Below, one piece after another: positions 24,695-33,883 of a stretch of DNA of 64,000 nt (within the stretch, counting starts at the first letter, position 1; every line of letters begins with the position of its first letter). This stretch comes from Leptospirales bacterium (lineage in GTDB: Bacteria; Spirochaetota; Leptospiria; Leptospirales; Leptospiraceae), in the NCBI GenBank assembly GCA_013297885.1, contig JAAFIR010000023.1:1-64000 (forward strand), written 5' to 3'. Below the pieces are notes generated by a model. It was not told the origin of the DNA and ran no database searches. It saw only the letters and a list, made by a program, of their open reading frames with translations. The position numbers and the translations under genes were made by a program.

Positions 24695-24850
24695 ATTTTT
24701 CAAAACTACAAAGTCAACTACACAACCAAATTTTCTAACTCAAAAAAATTTCCTCAACACAACTATACCCAAAAGTTTTTTAAGTGCAACAAAATTTTCC
24801 AATACAACTTTCCTAAGAATTTTCCAAAACAAAACTTTTTTCTAAATACA
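24625..24850 (+). repeat. Degenerate repetitive tail behind DUF1564
   Basis: Short units built on TTTTCCAATACAA, TTTCCTCAACACAA, TTTTCCGAAAACA recur at irregular 20-30 base spacing from within the DUF1564 3' end to about 24850. One frame (from 24603) reads FSNT-like peptides repeatedly but has no start signal, so I treat it as repeat DNA. Confidence 0.5.
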
Positions 24851-24856
24851 AATTAT

Positions 24857-24999
24857 GCGTTAGGGATTGAAGCGGAAATCCTTTTGCTGGAATTTGAGGA
24901 TTTTTTTTTATTTGAATTTATTTGCAAAAGATTAGAGCGAAAAGCCCGACCTATTCTGAATTAAAAATCTTCACTTTTAATACAGAACAGGGAACGCCC
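24857..24999 (+). repeat. Dispersed two-hairpin repeat, copy 6
   Basis: GCGTTAGGGATTGAAGCGG, hairpin with arms ATCCTTTTG...CAAAAGAT, GAGCGAAAAGCCCGACC, second hairpin TATTCTG...CAGAACA-like, and ACGCCC at 24999, 75 bases before folD. The AAGCCCGACC form is closest to what I remember of the flavobacterial motif. Confidence 0.85.
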
Positions 25000-25073
25000 A
25001 AACTTTAGTAATAAGCAAAGAAAAACATTTTTAAAATAGTTTAATAATTTTCCTATTTGAAATTTTTGGAATT

Positions 25074-25922
25074 ATGAAATCACCTGTAATCCTAGATGGA
25101 AAAAAACTATCCGAAAAAATCAAAGAAGACATCAAAAAAGAAATTTCTATTTTGCAAAAAAAATTTGGAAAAGTTCCAACTTTAGCAACTGTGCTAGTTG
25201 GCTCTGATCCATCCTCCAAAGTTTATGTTCAAATGAAAATCAATGCCTGTCAAAAACTCGGAATGAATTCAAAGCTTATTGAACTTCCAGAAAAAACCTC
25301 TACAGAAAAATTGCTAATCACTTTGGAAGAGTTAAACGAAGATGAAAACATTACTGGGATTTTACTTCAACATCCTGTTCCCAAAAAAATTGATGAGAGG
25401 CTTGCATTTGATACCATCTTAAATGAAAAAGATGTTGATGGAGTGAACTCTCATTCGTTTGGAAAACTTTCCATGGGTGAAAGATCTTTTAAACCATGTA
25501 CACCTGAAGGTATAATGTTGTTAATCGAAGAATACAAAATTAATTTGGAAGGAAAACTGGTTGTGGTTGTGGGTCGATCTCCCATTTTAGGAAAACCTAT
25601 GTCTATGATGATGCTTGAAAAAAATGCAACAGTGGTGATGACTCATTCCAAAACTAAAAATTTAAAATCTCTTTTGCAACAAGCTGATTTGATTGTTGGG
25701 GCAGTTGGAAAACCAGAATATATTAAATCAGAATGGATGAAAGATGGAGTGATCTTAATTGATGCAGGTTACAACAAAGGAAATGTTGGGGATATTGATT
25801 TAAAAAATGGAATTTCTAAATGCAGCCATTATACTCCTGTTCCAGGTGGAGTTGGTCCAATGACAATTGCAGTTTTATTAAAACAAACTTTGGATGCGTT
25901 TAAAATCAAATTCCCAAATTAG
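25074..25922 (+). CDS. folD: Methylenetetrahydrofolate dehydrogenase/cyclohydrolase FolD
   Basis: 282 aa. SDPSSKVYVQMKINACQKLG holds the catalytic Tyr/Lys region, then GILLQHPVPKKID, DVDGVNSHSFGKLSMGE, VVVVGRSPILGKPMSMMM (NADP site) and the C-terminal HYTPVPGGVGPMTIAVLLKQ. It interconverts methylene-, methenyl- and formyl-tetrahydrofolate in the cytosol. Full length, no anomaly. Start by first ATG after GGAATT; the next gene is 135 bases on. Confidence 0.96.
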   Translation: MKSPVILDGKKLSEKIKEDIKKEISILQKKFGKVPTLATVLVGSDPSSKVYVQMKINACQKLGMNSKLIELPEKTSTEKLLITLEELNEDENITGILLQHPVPKKIDERLAFDTILNEKDVDGVNSHSFGKLSMGERSFKPCTPEGIMLLIEEYKINLEGKLVVVVGRSPILGKPMSMMMLEKNATVVMTHSKTKNLKSLLQQADLIVGAVGKPEYIKSEWMKDGVILIDAGYNKGNVGDIDLKNGISKCSHYTPVPGGVGPMTIAVLLKQTLDAFKIKFPN

Positions 25923-26057
25923 TTCATTTTAATTTATCAGCTAATTTTAAAAACAGTTCCTTCTTTACTTTTATATGCTAAGTTTGATAAGAAATGTTTC
26001 TTAATAGTTTAAAAATATAATCATTGAGAGATTAAAAAGCTTTGAATTTATGAAAGT

Positions 26058-27464
26058 ATGGAAGTCAAATTTTATAATTCATACACGAATAAAAAAGAAA
26101 TATTTAAACCACTTAATCCTGAAAATGTAAAAATTTATTCTTGTGGTCCAACTGTTTATAATTACGCTCATATTGGAAATTTTAGATCATTTATTTTTTC
26201 AGATGTATTGAGAAGAAGTTTAAAACTTCTTGGCTATAAAGTAAATCACACTATGAACATAACTGATATTGATGATAAAATTATAAATGCTTCCATCTCT
26301 GAAAAAATTTCCATCGAAGAATTTACTTCCAAATGGACAAAAGTTTTTTTTGATGATATTGAAACCCTAAATATAGAAAAAGTAGAACAATACCCAAAAG
26401 CAACTGAATACATTGATGAAATGACAATTTTTATTGATAAGTTAAAAGAAAATAATTTGGTATATGAAAAAGATGGTTCGATTTATTATTCTATCAAAGC
26501 ATACGAAAATTATGGGAAGTTATCTAAAATTGATGTTTCTGGAATGAAAGCTGGTGCAAGATATGACTCTGATGAATACACAAAAGAAGATGCTAGAGAT
26601 TTTGTATTATGGAAACAAACCAAACTAGATGGTGAAAAGTTTTGGGACACAAAACACGGAAAAGGTCGTCCCGGTTGGCATTTAGAATGTTCAGCCATGA
26701 TCCGAAAAATTTATTCTAGTGGAATTGATATTCATACAGGTGGAATAGATTTATTATTTCCACATCATGAAAATGAAATTGCTCAAACCTGTGGAGCATA
26801 TCCTCATGAACATTTTGTAAATATGTGGATGCATTGTGAACATCTACTTGTTGAAAAACAAAAAATGTCAAAGTCACTTGGAAATTTTCACACATTAAGA
26901 TCATTGGTGGAAAAAAATATCAAACCAAGTTCTATTCGTTTTTTACTGTTATCCTCACATTATAGAACAAAATTAAATTTTACATTTCAATCTTTGGATG
27001 ATGCAGAAAAATCTGTCAGCAAAATTCAAACTACTTTGGATAGAATTTTGACTTGCTTAAATTACGATTTATCAAATCTAAAAGATTCTGGAAAAATGGA
27101 AGAGTCTATTCAAAATTTTTTAGAATCTTTGGCTGATGATTTAAACACTCCAAAAGCAATTGGAATTGTATTTGATCAACTTAAAACAATTAATTTTAGA
27201 CTAGATCAAGGAAACACCGACAAATCAGAGTTAAACGAATATCTTTTCTTTTTTCAAAAAATAAATTTGTTATTTGGATTTTTAAGTTTTGAAAAAGCAA
27301 AAGAAGAAATTTTAGACGATGAAGTTTTAAAACTCATCGAAGAAAGAAACACTGCAAAAAAAGAAAAGAACTTTGCACTTTCAGATAAAATTAGAAAAGA
27401 TCTTTTAGAAAAAGGAATTATTTTAGAAGATTCACAAGCAGGAGTAAAATGGAAAAGAAAATAA
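26058..27464 (+). CDS. cysS: Cysteinyl-tRNA synthetase
   Basis: 468 aa. Zinc and HIGH region: IYSCGPTVYNYAHIGNFRSF. GWHLECSAM, DIHTGGIDLLFPHHENEIAQ and the KMSKS loop EKQKMSKSLGNF are all present. The C-terminal helical domain ends with DLLEKGIILEDSQAGVKW. It charges tRNA-Cys. Its end overlaps rlmB by 16 bases, so the two are one transcriptional unit. Confidence 0.97.
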   Translation: MEVKFYNSYTNKKEIFKPLNPENVKIYSCGPTVYNYAHIGNFRSFIFSDVLRRSLKLLGYKVNHTMNITDIDDKIINASISEKISIEEFTSKWTKVFFDDIETLNIEKVEQYPKATEYIDEMTIFIDKLKENNLVYEKDGSIYYSIKAYENYGKLSKIDVSGMKAGARYDSDEYTKEDARDFVLWKQTKLDGEKFWDTKHGKGRPGWHLECSAMIRKIYSSGIDIHTGGIDLLFPHHENEIAQTCGAYPHEHFVNMWMHCEHLLVEKQKMSKSLGNFHTLRSLVEKNIKPSSIRFLLLSSHYRTKLNFTFQSLDDAEKSVSKIQTTLDRILTCLNYDLSNLKDSGKMEESIQNFLESLADDLNTPKAIGIVFDQLKTINFRLDQGNTDKSELNEYLFFFQKINLLFGFLSFEKAKEEILDDEVLKLIEERNTAKKEKNFALSDKIRKDLLEKGIILEDSQAGVKWKRK

Positions 27465-28207
27465 ATTTTTTATATGGCAGAAGAAGTATAGAAGAATTTA
27501 TCCAAAAAAAAATTGCTGAAGGAAGTGATGATTTTGGAATTCGGGAAGTTTATACAAAACGAAATCCATCTCTTGACATCAAAGAAATTTTATCTCAGAT
27601 TCCAAAAAAAATTAAAGTCCATGAACTTCCTCCAAAAGAACTTGACCAAAGATTTCCTACAATCAATCACCAAGGATTAATTTTTAATTTACATGAAACA
27701 AAAAAGAAAGATTACAAAAAAGATTTTCATGGTTTAAAAATTTATCTTGAAACAAATAAAACCCCAGTGCTGATTCTCGATAGAATTCAAGATGCTGGAA
27801 ATTTGGGAAACATTATTCGCACAGCAGAATGTTTTGGATTTAAAACCATATTGATTTCTGAAAAAGATTCTGTGGGAATCACTGAAGCTGTTGCACGAGT
27901 TTCTTCTGGTGCAATTCACCACACTGAAATTTTTACCATAACCAATTTATTTCAAGCAATTGAGCTTCTCAAAGAAAAAGGTTATTGGATTGTTGCCACT
28001 TCCGACAGAGGTCTCGATACATGGGACAAAGTTCCTGATGCTTCAGAATGTGCTGTGATAATGGGAAATGAAAAAGAAGGTGTAAAAAGAATTCTTTTGG
28101 AGAACGCAGATTTTGTTTGTAACATTCCCATGCATGGTTCTGTTTCTTCGCTCAATGTAGTTGTCGCAACTGGTATTGTTCTAGATAGAATTCAAAATCG
28201 TAATTAA
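27449..28207 (+). CDS. rlmB: 23S rRNA 2'-O-methyltransferase RlmB / TrmH family
   Basis: 252 aa. The N-terminal substrate-binding domain begins NFLYGRRSIEEF. SPOUT motifs: LILDRIQDAGNLGNIIRTAE (motif 1), VIMGNEKEGVKRILL (motif 2) and CNIPMHGSVSSLNVVVATGI (motif 3). It methylates ribose in rRNA using a knotted SAM site. ATG lies inside the 3' end of cysS. The stop codon is followed after 5 bases by a copy of the dispersed repeat. Confidence 0.9.
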   Translation: MEKKINFLYGRRSIEEFIQKKIAEGSDDFGIREVYTKRNPSLDIKEILSQIPKKIKVHELPPKELDQRFPTINHQGLIFNLHETKKKDYKKDFHGLKIYLETNKTPVLILDRIQDAGNLGNIIRTAECFGFKTILISEKDSVGITEAVARVSSGAIHHTEIFTITNLFQAIELLKEKGYWIVATSDRGLDTWDKVPDASECAVIMGNEKEGVKRILLENADFVCNIPMHGSVSSLNVVVATGIVLDRIQNRN

Positions 28208-28212
28208 GGCTT

Positions 28213-28332
28213 GGGCGAATTTTTTTAAGTAAGGACTTAATTAATTAAGTCCTTACTTAAAAAAACCGAGCTTTCAACTTCTATCAAAAAATTTCATATG
28301 AAATTTTTTGATACCGTCTCAATCTCTTTCGC
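28213..28332 (-). repeat. Dispersed two-hairpin repeat, copy 7, with a 36-bp perfect palindrome
   Basis: Minus strand: GCGAAAGAGATTGAGACGG, hairpin ATCAAAAAATTTC and complement, GTTGAAAGCTCGG, then a perfect palindrome at 28225-28260 with inner arms GTAAGGACTTAATT, then ATTCGCCC. The palindrome arms share GTAAGGACTT/AAGTCCTTAC with the palindrome inside the RAYT gene. Confidence 0.9.
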
Positions 28333-28391
28333 ATTGTATTGAAAAAATCTCAGCTAAAATTTTATAATTTTGCTAATTTTTAATTTAATGT

Positions 28392-29201
28392 TTAGAAAGT
28401 TCTAGAAATCCCAATTCTATATCCATAGTTTCTAAAAATAATTTTACTTTCAAAAAGATTGATAGCCGAATTGCCCAAAATGAATTTTGCTAAATCAGAC
28501 TGTCTTGCAATATTTAAGCTTGAAATGTCTCTTTTTATTTCATCTTAATATCCTTCAAAAAGAAATGAGTAATCTTCAGTTATATAAATTTTACTTCCAA
28601 GAGAAATTCCACCGTTATAGTTTCCAGCACCTCTTGAAGTAAGACCATATAATTTAATATAAGGAGAAAAATAATCAGTTTTTAAATATTCAAAATAATG
28701 AGTTAGTTCAACAGAAAAAATATTATTTTGAATTAATTTACCTTCATTAATTCCATAATAAAAAATTTCATATGGATAATTTGAATCTCTGCTTGGATTC
28801 CTTGAAACTTGGAGAGGTATAAAATTATAATTCAAATAATTCTTGATATATAAATTATATTGTTCAAGAGAAAATCCAAAAGAAGTGTTTTTCTTTCCTA
28901 AGAATTCAAAAAATAGTTTTTGATTTTCTGAATAAAAACCTGAAGGATGTGGATTAACTAATCTAGTAAGTTCAAAACTACGCCTTGCTTCATTATTAGA
29001 ATTTTGATAAAGATATAAATTTTTTTCTGGGCTATTGGAATTTGTATCATTTATTGCATCTTCTAAATCTTTTGGATTTAAAATTTTACCTTGTCCAAAT
29101 AGAATTTCAAAACTATATTTTTTTGGTTTTTTTTTTGGTTCAGAATTTTCTGAAAAAATTGAAATTTGGATAAATAAAAATATGATTATTGTTTTTTTCA
29201 T
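28392..29201 (-). pseudogene. Outer-membrane beta-barrel-like protein with in-frame TAA
   Basis: Signal peptide (KKTIIIFLFIQISIFS), then an aromatic-rich sequence of alternating strands (FGFSLEQYNLYIKNYLNYNF, FSVELTHYFEYL, GGISLGSKIYITEDYSFLF). TAA at 28545-28547 ends it at 218 residues after EGY. In the same frame it continues DEIKRDISSLNIARQSDLAK, then IIFRNYGYRIGISRTF and TAA at 28392. A C-terminal aromatic F after alternating residues is the normal end of an outer-membrane barrel, so the natural product was about 269 aa. As written, the barrel lacks its last strands. Confidence 0.65.
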
Positions 29202-29217
29202 GTTATACTCTTTGTTG

Positions 29218-30054
29218 TTATTTTATTTCTTTTACAGAATCTTTTAAAAATTGAGCGATGTCTTTTTCGAAGGACTTAGAACCGTTATTTGGAAAAAATA
29301 TTATCGAAGAAATGAAAGTCAAAACCTGATCATTTTTTTCTAGTTCCTTAACCAAATTTAATTTTTCATCGAATAAATATAAATTCGTTGAGTATGCCTT
29401 ACGAATCGTTATCGGGAAAATCCCTAAAGTGTATGTGAATAAAATTATACTTAAGATATTTGGAGAAATTCGTTTTTGATCATCTAATTTTCCAACTCCT
29501 ACTAAAATATAATCAAAATTTTTTAGTTTCAATTTGATTTGATTTCCTCTAGTATCGAGTGTTGAATTCATTTTATCTAATCCGAGCTGTTTTGTATTTT
29601 TTAAATAATTGTGAAGAAATAATTGTAAATTTTTATCATTTATATTCTTGTTAATTCCTTTTTCAAATTCAATCAGTTTACTTTCATTTAATCCAAAACT
29701 TGAGAATTCTGTTCCTTTTTTCAATACACCATCACTAATTGTTTGTTTTCTTGATCGAACTGCCTTAAGTTTTATTTTAAAGCTATTTTTAAATTTATCT
29801 AGAGAATGATAATCGTTATTTAAAAACTCAATTATCCTTAAATGATCTTTATTCGTAACAGTATCTTCTTTAAATCTTTCATCATCTGGTTTAAAATCTT
29901 CATAGCCCACATAATCAAAACCAATATATAAAATTTTTTTGGAGTTAAAAATTTGTTTTTCTTGTTCAGTTAATAAATAAGGTGTTGGATCTTTGTAAAA
30001 ATAGTAAGTGCAATTACTAAAATTTATTAAGTTTAAAATTAGAATATATCTCAT
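29218..30054 (-). CDS. Putative lipoprotein, 278 aa, paralogue of 39521-40243
   Basis: The short signal MRYILILNLINFSNCTYYFY has a lipobox at Cys15. It shares long stretches with the gene at 39521: LLTEQEKQIFNSKKILYIGF, NYLKNTKQLGLDKM and KLKNFDYILVGVG. The C-terminal part has a hydrophobic segment (ILSIILFTYTLGIFPITI) absent from the paralogue. It is probably anchored in the envelope. Both genes carry the same palindromic element just upstream of their starts. Family unknown. Confidence 0.7.
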   Translation of the reverse strand: MRYILILNLINFSNCTYYFYKDPTPYLLTEQEKQIFNSKKILYIGFDYVGYEDFKPDDERFKEDTVTNKDHLRIIEFLNNDYHSLDKFKNSFKIKLKAVRSRKQTISDGVLKKGTEFSSFGLNESKLIEFEKGINKNINDKNLQLFLHNYLKNTKQLGLDKMNSTLDTRGNQIKLKLKNFDYILVGVGKLDDQKRISPNILSIILFTYTLGIFPITIRKAYSTNLYLFDEKLNLVKELEKNDQVLTFISSIIFFPNNGSKSFEKDIAQFLKDSVKEIK

Positions 30055-30087
30055 AGTTTTATATTAGTATAACTTTATAATTTTTTC

Positions 30088-30124
30088 AATAGGTAATTTC
30101 CCTATTTAGGGGTTTCTGCCTATG
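30088..30124 (-). promoter_or_regulatory. Palindromic upstream element of paralogous lipoprotein genes, copy A
   Basis: AATAGG at 30088 pairs with CCTATG-type sequence at 30119, and between them CCCTATTTAGGGG forms an inner palindrome. It starts 34 bases upstream of the start codon. The same arrangement with ATTTAGGGGTTT and GCCTATG stands 33 bases upstream of the paralogue at 40276-40313. Confidence 0.5.
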
Positions 30125-30146
30125 GTTTCAAATTTTTTTTGATTAG

Positions 30147-30569
30147 AATAAAATTAAAAAAAAATTTATTATTTTATTCAAGTTTAAACAATTTTTTCCT
30201 TACAAAAATTTTTTACATGTGCTTGCAAAAGTTTCTTCAGACCCAACTCATCCATTTTCTCCATTTAGTAAAGAAGCTTCTGAAATAAGAAATGATGCAA
30301 TTGCAATTTTTAGAAAAGCTCTAGAAGCAAATCAAGAAAAGTACCCAAAAGGGTTTGAAGAAATTCTTCCTGAAATTTTTTGGCTCTACCAGATGAGTTC
30401 AGTATTTTATTGGCTAATAGATGAATCTGAAAATAAGAAAAAAAGTTTTAAATTAGTTTCTTTGAGTATAGATTTAATTTTTCAACTATTTAAACTTTCA
30501 AAACTTCCATTTACAAAAACTATTTTGAAAAAAATTCTTGAGGTTTATAAACTGCTTTTAGGAATTTAA
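30147..30569 (+). pseudogene. TetR-type regulator lacking its DNA-binding domain
   Basis: An open frame from 30147; the first usable start is GTG 30219, giving 116 aa. The part upstream (FFPYKNFLHVLAKVSSDPTH) looks like the end of a TetR HTH/linker, and LPEIFWLYQMSSVFYWLIDE followed by SLSIDLIFQLFKLSKLPF is like the ligand-binding domain of TetR regulators in Leptospira. The helix-turn-helix is absent, so it cannot bind DNA normally. It may once have controlled the operon that begins at 30832. Confidence 0.55.
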
Positions 30570-30831
30570 ATTTACAATTTCGGTTTCTATTTTTTTAATA
30601 AATTTTAGTTTGTATCTTATTTATTCAGAAATTCAATTCATAAAACTTTTCTATAATCATTAAATTTTTTAAAAAATTCAATTTAGAATCATAACAAATT
30701 AAAAATAATTTTTTCTGAATAGAATCTTAAAACTTATTATAAAATATTTCATTTACATTAATTAATTGAAAAGGAATGGACAAAAATTTTAGCTATATAA
30801 AATACATATAATTTCTTTTTTAGGAGAGCCT

Positions 30832-32541
30832 ATGTTTGAAGCAGTTATTATTGGTAGCGGTTTCGGTGGGAGTATCACTGCTTGCAGACTTAGTAAAAAA
30901 TGGCCAAATGGAAAAGTATTAGTTTTAGAACGTGGAAAAAGATACCCAATGTATTCTTTTGCTCGCACTCCTCATGAGATGGGAAAAAATTTTTGGTCTA
31001 TTCCATCTGAACAATCTGGAAGAAAAAAAACTGATGAAGAAACACATGGACTTTTTGATATAAGAAATTTTCATAAAATGGATGCTGTTGTTTCAGCTGG
31101 ACTTGGTGGAGGCTCTTTAATTTATGCAAATGTATTTTTAGAACCCCCCGAGTGGGTTTTTGGAGATAGATGGGCTTTTACTATTAAGAAAAAAAATTTA
31201 GAGCCATATTATAAAATTGTTAAAGAAGTTTTAGGAGCTAGACCCATTCCAAATCCTGTTGGAAAAAGAAGAATTGTTCGTACTGAAAGATTTAAAGAAG
31301 TTGCAGATACACTTGGACATAAGTCCAAACTTTTGGATATCAATGTTTTTTTTGGAAATGATTTTGAAAACCCACTACCAATTGGACAGCAAGAAAAAAA
31401 TAAATATGGAGCATTACAAACTTCTTGTACATATTGTGGTGAATGTGATGTTGGTTGTAATACTCATTCCAAAAACACACTCGACCTAAATTATTTATTT
31501 GTTGCTGAAACAATTCACAAAGCAGAAATTAAAACAGAACATTTAGTAAAAAAAATTATTCCTCTTAGTAAAGACTTAAAAGAAGAGGTAAATTCTTCAG
31601 GTGAATTTGGATATAGAGTTTATTACCTCGATCTAAATTTAGATGCAAAACAAAACAGAGAATTTTTTGTGGACACAAAAAGAGTTATTCTAAGTGCAGG
31701 CACACTCGGCACAACAGAGCTATTATTAAAATGTAAAGAAGTATATAAAACACTTCCTAGAATTTCGGAAAAACTCGGACATTATTTTTCTGGTAATGGG
31801 GATTTTTTATCCTTTGTAATTGATGGGGAAAAAGAATCCAATCCAAATTACGGACCGGTTATTACTCAAGGAATAGATTTTAATTTATTTGAAAATCCAA
31901 AAAAAGAGGAAGCTTTTATTTTAGAAGATGCAAGTTATCCAGTTTTTGCTTCTTGGGCTGCAAATGTAATTCGCAAAAATCCGTTAAAAGTTTTTTGGCA
32001 CACAATTAAAGATGTTTTTTTGAAATTGATTAAATCTGGTTCTGTCAATGGACAAGCTGGTTTTTTAGTAGAAGATATTTTACAAAATGATATTTCCCAA
32101 AACTCATCTGTTCTTTTATTTATGGGTGTGGACAATTCTCTCGGAAAAATGCTTTTAAAGTCTGGAGAATTAAATATAGATTGGTCACAAGAAAAGAGTA
32201 TGCCTTTATATAAAAAGATTTTAGATGTTACTAAAAAATTTGCAAAAATTGTAAAAGCAAAAACTTCATTTCCTTTGTTTAATTGGAATTTTTTGTTTAA
32301 AGAAAATATTACTGTTCATGCACTTGGTGGTGCAATTCTTGCTGAGTCAATAGAACAAGGTGTAACATCAGCCAATTTAGAAAATTTTGGTGAAGTGTTT
32401 AATTATAAAAATTTATATTGTGCAGATGGAAGTATAATTCCAAATGCAGTTGGAGCAAATCCAATCGCAACAATCTCTGCGTTAAGTGAAATGGTCGCAG
32501 AAGGAATTACAAAAATAAAACCAGATTCAAAATTAATTTAA
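30832..32541 (+). CDS. GMC oxidoreductase, cholesterol-oxidase-like
   Basis: 569 aa. The FAD-binding N-terminus FEAVIIGSGFGGSITACRLS, VSAGLGGGSLIYANVFLEPP, the Cys cluster TSCTYCGECDVGCNTHSKNT, and the C-terminal DGSIIPNAVGANPIATISAL place it with the ChoD-like GMC flavoproteins that oxidise hydroxyl groups of sterols or other lipids. AGGAG precedes ATG. No signal peptide, so cytosolic. It is the first gene of a four-gene operon with a P450 10 bases behind it. The substrate cannot be read from the sequence. Confidence 0.88.
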   Translation: MFEAVIIGSGFGGSITACRLSKKWPNGKVLVLERGKRYPMYSFARTPHEMGKNFWSIPSEQSGRKKTDEETHGLFDIRNFHKMDAVVSAGLGGGSLIYANVFLEPPEWVFGDRWAFTIKKKNLEPYYKIVKEVLGARPIPNPVGKRRIVRTERFKEVADTLGHKSKLLDINVFFGNDFENPLPIGQQEKNKYGALQTSCTYCGECDVGCNTHSKNTLDLNYLFVAETIHKAEIKTEHLVKKIIPLSKDLKEEVNSSGEFGYRVYYLDLNLDAKQNREFFVDTKRVILSAGTLGTTELLLKCKEVYKTLPRISEKLGHYFSGNGDFLSFVIDGEKESNPNYGPVITQGIDFNLFENPKKEEAFILEDASYPVFASWAANVIRKNPLKVFWHTIKDVFLKLIKSGSVNGQAGFLVEDILQNDISQNSSVLLFMGVDNSLGKMLLKSGELNIDWSQEKSMPLYKKILDVTKKFAKIVKAKTSFPLFNWNFLFKENITVHALGGAILAESIEQGVTSANLENFGEVFNYKNLYCADGSIIPNAVGANPIATISALSEMVAEGITKIKPDSKLI

Positions 32542-32551
32542 AGGAAATAAA

Positions 32552-33883
32552 ATGAAACAAGTTCCAGGACCAAAAGGCTTAGAAGCCTATAAATATTTGA
32601 ATATGTTTAGATTAGATCAATTTCAATTTTGGGAAAAAATGATCAAGAATTATGGTGAAATTGCATTCATGTCTGCTGCTGGTTTAAAAATTTATGTAAT
32701 TTCTAATCCAAAACATATCAAATATGTATTTTCAGAAAATGCTTCAAACTATCGAAAAAGTTTTTTGTACAATGAAATCAAACATATTTTAGGTTCTGGA
32801 CTACTTGTTAATGAAGGGGAATCTTGGAAAAGAGCTAGAAGAATTGTTCAACCTGTTTTTAAAAAATCAAACATAGCAAGTTTAGTTCCAATTATTTTAG
32901 AATCAGCAGATGAATCAATTCAGTCCATTGATTCATTTAATGGAAAAGAATTTGATGTTTCAGATGAAATGATGAAACTCACTTTTCAAATTGCAGGAAG
33001 GTCTTTTTTCGGAGTGAACACAATTTCATTATCCAAACAAATGAATGAAGCTTTGTCTGCTTCCCTTGAAGAAGTAGTGGATAGAATTCGCTCAATAATT
33101 AAAATTCCACTTTCAATTCCCACAAAAAGAAATAGAAGATTAAACTGGGCAATTAATGAATTAGATAGAATCATTTACTCGATGTTAAACGATAGAAAAA
33201 ATTCTAAAACTGAATCTGATGATTTGCTTTCAAAAATTATTCATGCTAAAGATGAAGAAACTGGTATTGGACTAACTGATAAAGAAATTAGAGATGAGAT
33301 GTTGACTTTTCTTGCTGCTGGGCATGAAACTACATCCAATGCACTTACTTGGAGTTTGTATTTACTTTCAAAAAATCCTGAATATGCAAAAAAAATAAAA
33401 TCTGAAGTTGATGCACTTAATAAATCAAAATTAGAATTTGAAGATATTGCAAAACTTCCATTAACAGGAATGGTATTTGAAGAGTCTTTGAGACTTTATT
33501 CTCCAGCCTATTCAACAGATAGAAGTCCAATTGAAGATGATGAAGTGGATGGTTATAAAATTGAAAAAGGATCAATTGTTCAAGTTTGTATTCATCATTT
33601 ACATCGCTCTGAAAAATTTTGGGATAAGGCAAATGATTTTATTCCCGAAAGATTTTCAAAAGAAAACGAATCCAAATTAATTCCATTTGCATTTATTCCG
33701 TTTGGTGCAGGACCAAGAGTTTGTATTGGAAACCAATTTGCAAATACAGAAGCTGTTTTATTACTTGCTAAACTCATTCAAAATTTTGAACCAATTTGTA
33801 ATTTTACTGCTGAACCTGAATTTGATCCAGTAATCACACTTCGCCCAAAAGGTGGAATGAAGTTAGTTATGAGGAGATGGTAG
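32552..33883 (+). CDS. Cytochrome P450
   Basis: 443 aa. I-helix oxygen-activation motif FLAAGHETTSNALTWSLYLL, ExxR motif in EESLRLYSPAYSTDR, and the heme-binding loop FIPFGAGPRVCIGNQFAN with the cysteine thiolate ligand. The pattern is that of CYP102/CYP4-like fatty-acid hydroxylases. No membrane anchor. RBS AAGGA upstream. It overlaps the next gene. With the flanking flavoprotein and hydrolase it suggests oxidative processing of a hydrophobic compound (inference). No reductase partner is in the window. Confidence 0.95.
   Translation: MKQVPGPKGLEAYKYLNMFRLDQFQFWEKMIKNYGEIAFMSAAGLKIYVISNPKHIKYVFSENASNYRKSFLYNEIKHILGSGLLVNEGESWKRARRIVQPVFKKSNIASLVPIILESADESIQSIDSFNGKEFDVSDEMMKLTFQIAGRSFFGVNTISLSKQMNEALSASLEEVVDRIRSIIKIPLSIPTKRNRRLNWAINELDRIIYSMLNDRKNSKTESDDLLSKIIHAKDEETGIGLTDKEIRDEMLTFLAAGHETTSNALTWSLYLLSKNPEYAKKIKSEVDALNKSKLEFEDIAKLPLTGMVFEESLRLYSPAYSTDRSPIEDDEVDGYKIEKGSIVQVCIHHLHRSEKFWDKANDFIPERFSKENESKLIPFAFIPFGAGPRVCIGNQFANTEAVLLLAKLIQNFEPICNFTAEPEFDPVITLRPKGGMKLVMRRW

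Noticed and set aside
24603-24845. Plus-strand frame with FSNT-like repeats
   Set aside because: It overlaps the DUF1564 gene in another frame and then follows repetitive DNA; no start signal.
28222-28267. Bidirectional intrinsic terminator after rlmB
   Set aside because: The palindrome is flanked by T before and A after on either strand, the reverse of an intrinsic terminator, so I list it only as part of the repeat.
1613-28547. TAA as a sense codon in this organism
   Set aside because: Several frames continue after TAA, but many firm genes (cysS, fba, dnaK, rlmB) end properly at TAA, so reassignment is excluded and decay or error is the explanation.
30832-32541. Iron-sulfur cluster in the GMC oxidoreductase
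   Set aside because: The Cys-rich CTYCGECDVGC segment looks ferredoxin-like but is a known pattern in ChoD-like GMC proteins, and I cannot support a cluster from sequence alone.
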